A stretch of DNA of 64,000 bases, taken from contig JAIUNK010000012.1 in NCBI GenBank assembly GCA_020161845.1, positions 47,599 to 111,598 on the forward strand. The letters run 5' to 3'. This DNA is from Actinomycetota bacterium. Its GTDB lineage: Bacteria > Actinomycetota > Actinomycetes > Actinomycetales > Dermatophilaceae. Position 1 is the first letter of the stretch; each line of letters opens with the position of its first letter. The position numbers and the translations under genes are program-made. The notes beneath the pieces are model-generated. The model was not told the origin of the DNA. It saw nothing but the letters and a program-made list of their open reading frames with translations, and made no database searches. This document shows, piece by piece, positions 62,676 through 64,000 of the stretch.

Positions 62676-63851
62676 TCAGCCGATCTCGCCGACCGACGCT
62701 GGGCCCAGCAGGAGGTCGCCACCGGGATCGTCCACGACCAGCGTCGGATCGGTCGACACGGCCGCGACCCCGTGCGGGCGCAGCGCCCCAGCCGCGATCT
62801 GTTCGGCGTAATGGCAGGCCACTCGGTGCCCTGGTGCCACTGCCTCGATCGAAAGCGCGCGCAGCTCCGGTCGTTCGGTGTGGCAGCGCTCCGGCTGCCG
62901 CCATGGGCAGCGCGTATGGAACCGGCACCCGGTCGGCGGGTTCGCCGGGCTGGGCAGGTCGCCGGTGAGCAGGATGCGCTCGCGGCGGTCCTCCACCAGC
63001 GGGTCGGGCACCGGCACGGCCGACATCAGCGCGCGGGTGTACGGGTGCAGGGGCGCCGCGTAGAGGTCGTCGGCGTCGGCCTCCTCCACGAGCGCGCCGA
63101 GGTACATGACGCCGACCGTGTCGCTGATGTGGCGCACCACGGCCAGGTCGTGGGCCACCACCAGATAGGTGAGCCCGAACTCCTGCTGCAGATCCTCCAG
63201 CAGGTTGATGACCTGCGCTTGCACCGACACGTCCAGGGCACTGACCGGTTCGTCGGCGACGACCAGTTTGGGGTCGACGGCCAACGCCCGGGCGATGCCG
63301 ATGCGCTGCCGTTGCCCACCGGAAAACTCGTGCGGGTACTTCTTCAGCGCCGCCGGCGGTAGACCCACCGCGCCCAGCAACTCCCGCAAGCGCTTGCCCG
63401 CCGACGCCGCGTCCTTGCCGAGGCCGTGGGCGCGCATGCCCTCCACGAGCAGCGATTCGACGCTTTGCCGCGGATCGAGGCTGGACAGGGGGTCCTGGAA
63501 GACCATTTGCATGTCTTTGCGCCGGCTGCGCAACGCCTCGCCCTTCAAGGACGCCACGTCCACCCCGTCGAAAAACACCTGCCCGTCGGTCAGCGGCTCC
63601 AGCCGAAGCAGCGCCCGCCCGAAGGTGGATTTGCCGCACCCCGACTCGCCCACCAGGCCATAGGTCTCGCCGCGGTGGATCGTCATGTCCATTCCGTCCA
63701 CGGCGTACACATAGCCCACCGTCCGATCGAGGATCACCCCCCGCTTGATCGGGAAGTGCACCTTGAGGCCGCGGACGTCGACGAGAACGTCGCCCCCGCC
63801 AGGAGGGTCGCCGGCGGCGGGGGCAGCCGGGGCCGGTACGGCGGTGCTCAC
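62676..63851 (-). CDS. oppF: Oligopeptide/dipeptide ABC transporter ATPase, OppF type
   Basis: 391 residues. Walker [10 protein letters not shown], the Q-loop [13 protein letters not shown] typical of OppF/DppF, signature [15 protein letters not shown], Walker [16 protein letters not shown], switch AHDLAVV. The C-terminal oligopeptide domain has a four-Cys cluster type ([16 protein letters not shown]). I take GTG 63851 (MSTAVPAP...); a GTG at 63911 would add 20 residues. Energises peptide import with the partner ATPase upstream. Confidence 0.92.
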   Translation of the reverse strand: MSTAVPAPAAPAAGDPPGGGDVLVDVRGLKVHFPIKRGVILDRTVGYVYAVDGMDMTIHRGETYGLVGESGCGKSTFGRALLRLEPLTDGQVFFDGVDVASLKGEALRSRRKDMQMVFQDPLSSLDPRQSVESLLVEGMRAHGLGKDAASAGKRLRELLGAVGLPPAALKKYPHEFSGGQRQRIGIARALAVDPKLVVADEPVSALDVSVQAQVINLLEDLQQEFGLTYLVVAHDLAVVRHISDTVGVMYLGALVEEADADDLYAAPLHPYTRALMSAVPVPDPLVEDRRERILLTGDLPSPANPPTGCRFHTRCPWRQPERCHTERPELRALSIEAVAPGHRVACHYAEQIAAGALRPHGVAAVSTDPTLVVDDPGGDLLLGPASVGEIG

Positions 63852-63915
63852 TGGTCCACCATTCTCGTGTCGGCGTTCTCCGATGGAGCGCTGATGCACC
63901 CCGGGTGCCACCAGG

Positions 63916-64000
63916 TCACTGCCCTGCTCGCTTGACGCCGAGGACGTCCAGCATGAGATCTGCAGGATCTGGTGGTGGCCCGGGACGTGTGGACCGTCGA
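63916..64000 (-). CDS. C-terminus of an upstream gene, probably the OppD-type ATPase
   Basis: Only the last 28 codons are in the window (ending [16 protein letters not shown], stop at 63916-63918). The frame has the GC-rich third positions of a real gene. Its product cannot be proven from this piece; position before oppF makes the partner ATPase OppD/DppD the best guess. Confidence 0.5.
   Translation of the reverse strand, partial: RRSTRPGPPPDPADLMLDVLGVKRAGQ

Overview
This 64 kb window is chromosomal DNA from a high-GC Gram-positive actinobacterium, most likely a Micrococcales lineage (Dermatophilaceae/Intrasporangiaceae-like). Evidence for this is the gene order S10-spc-alpha ribosomal cluster, truA, rplM-rpsI-glmM, the actinobacterial block DUF4245-xseB-xseA-ispH, very GC-rich third codon positions, frequent GTG starts, and many genes with a TANNNT -10 element six bases before the start codon (leaderless mRNAs). 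The genus is an inference.

Bases 1-14662 hold the tail of the S10 operon (rpsC-rplP-rpmC-rpsQ), the spc operon (rplN to secY, adk, map), the alpha operon (infA, rpmJ, rpsM, rpsK, rpsD, rpoA, rplQ) and truA. The usual next step, rplM-rpsI-glmM (21437-24174), is pushed 6.8 kb away by a giant two-catalytic-module alpha-amylase/pullulanase (14858-20299) and an ArsR-like regulator. From 24252 to 32587 lie beta-carbonic anhydrase and class I fumarase, a LacI-type regulator and, divergent from it, an LpqY-SugABC-like trehalose/alpha-glucoside ABC importer with several palindromic operator candidates.

Bases 32667-36920 carry DUF4245, exonuclease VII and ispH, with a HepT-MntA toxin-antitoxin pair wedged between xseB and xseA. 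Bases 36980-47918 hold an unusual alpha/beta-hydrolase followed by a divergent Wzx/Wzy-type surface glycan locus (glycosyltransferases, polymerase, DegT aminotransferase, phosphoglycosyl transferase, flippase) and an MFS exporter. rmuC and ychF follow. A small lower-GC defence-type patch (Abi_2/HEPN protein, HigBA) sits at 50400-52130.

The right end contains the most unusual proteins. A CPA1 Na+/H+ antiporter ends in a UBP-type zinc finger and converges on a flavoprotein made of a degenerate response-regulator receiver and a cysteine-less thioredoxin-reductase fold. There is also a secreted FG-GAP protein, a dCMP-deaminase-like enzyme, and a 1051-residue polypeptide that joins both NfnAB subunits (flavin, [2Fe-2S] and [4Fe-4S] modules) to a rubredoxin-like zinc ribbon and a rubrerythrin-type ferritin domain. 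The window closes with a glutamine amidotransferase and the start of an oligopeptide ABC operon. I saw no tRNA, rRNA, CRISPR array or insertion sequence. The strongest candidates for undescribed biology are the Nfn-rubrerythrin fusion and the antiporter-zinc finger/pseudo-receiver flavoprotein pair.
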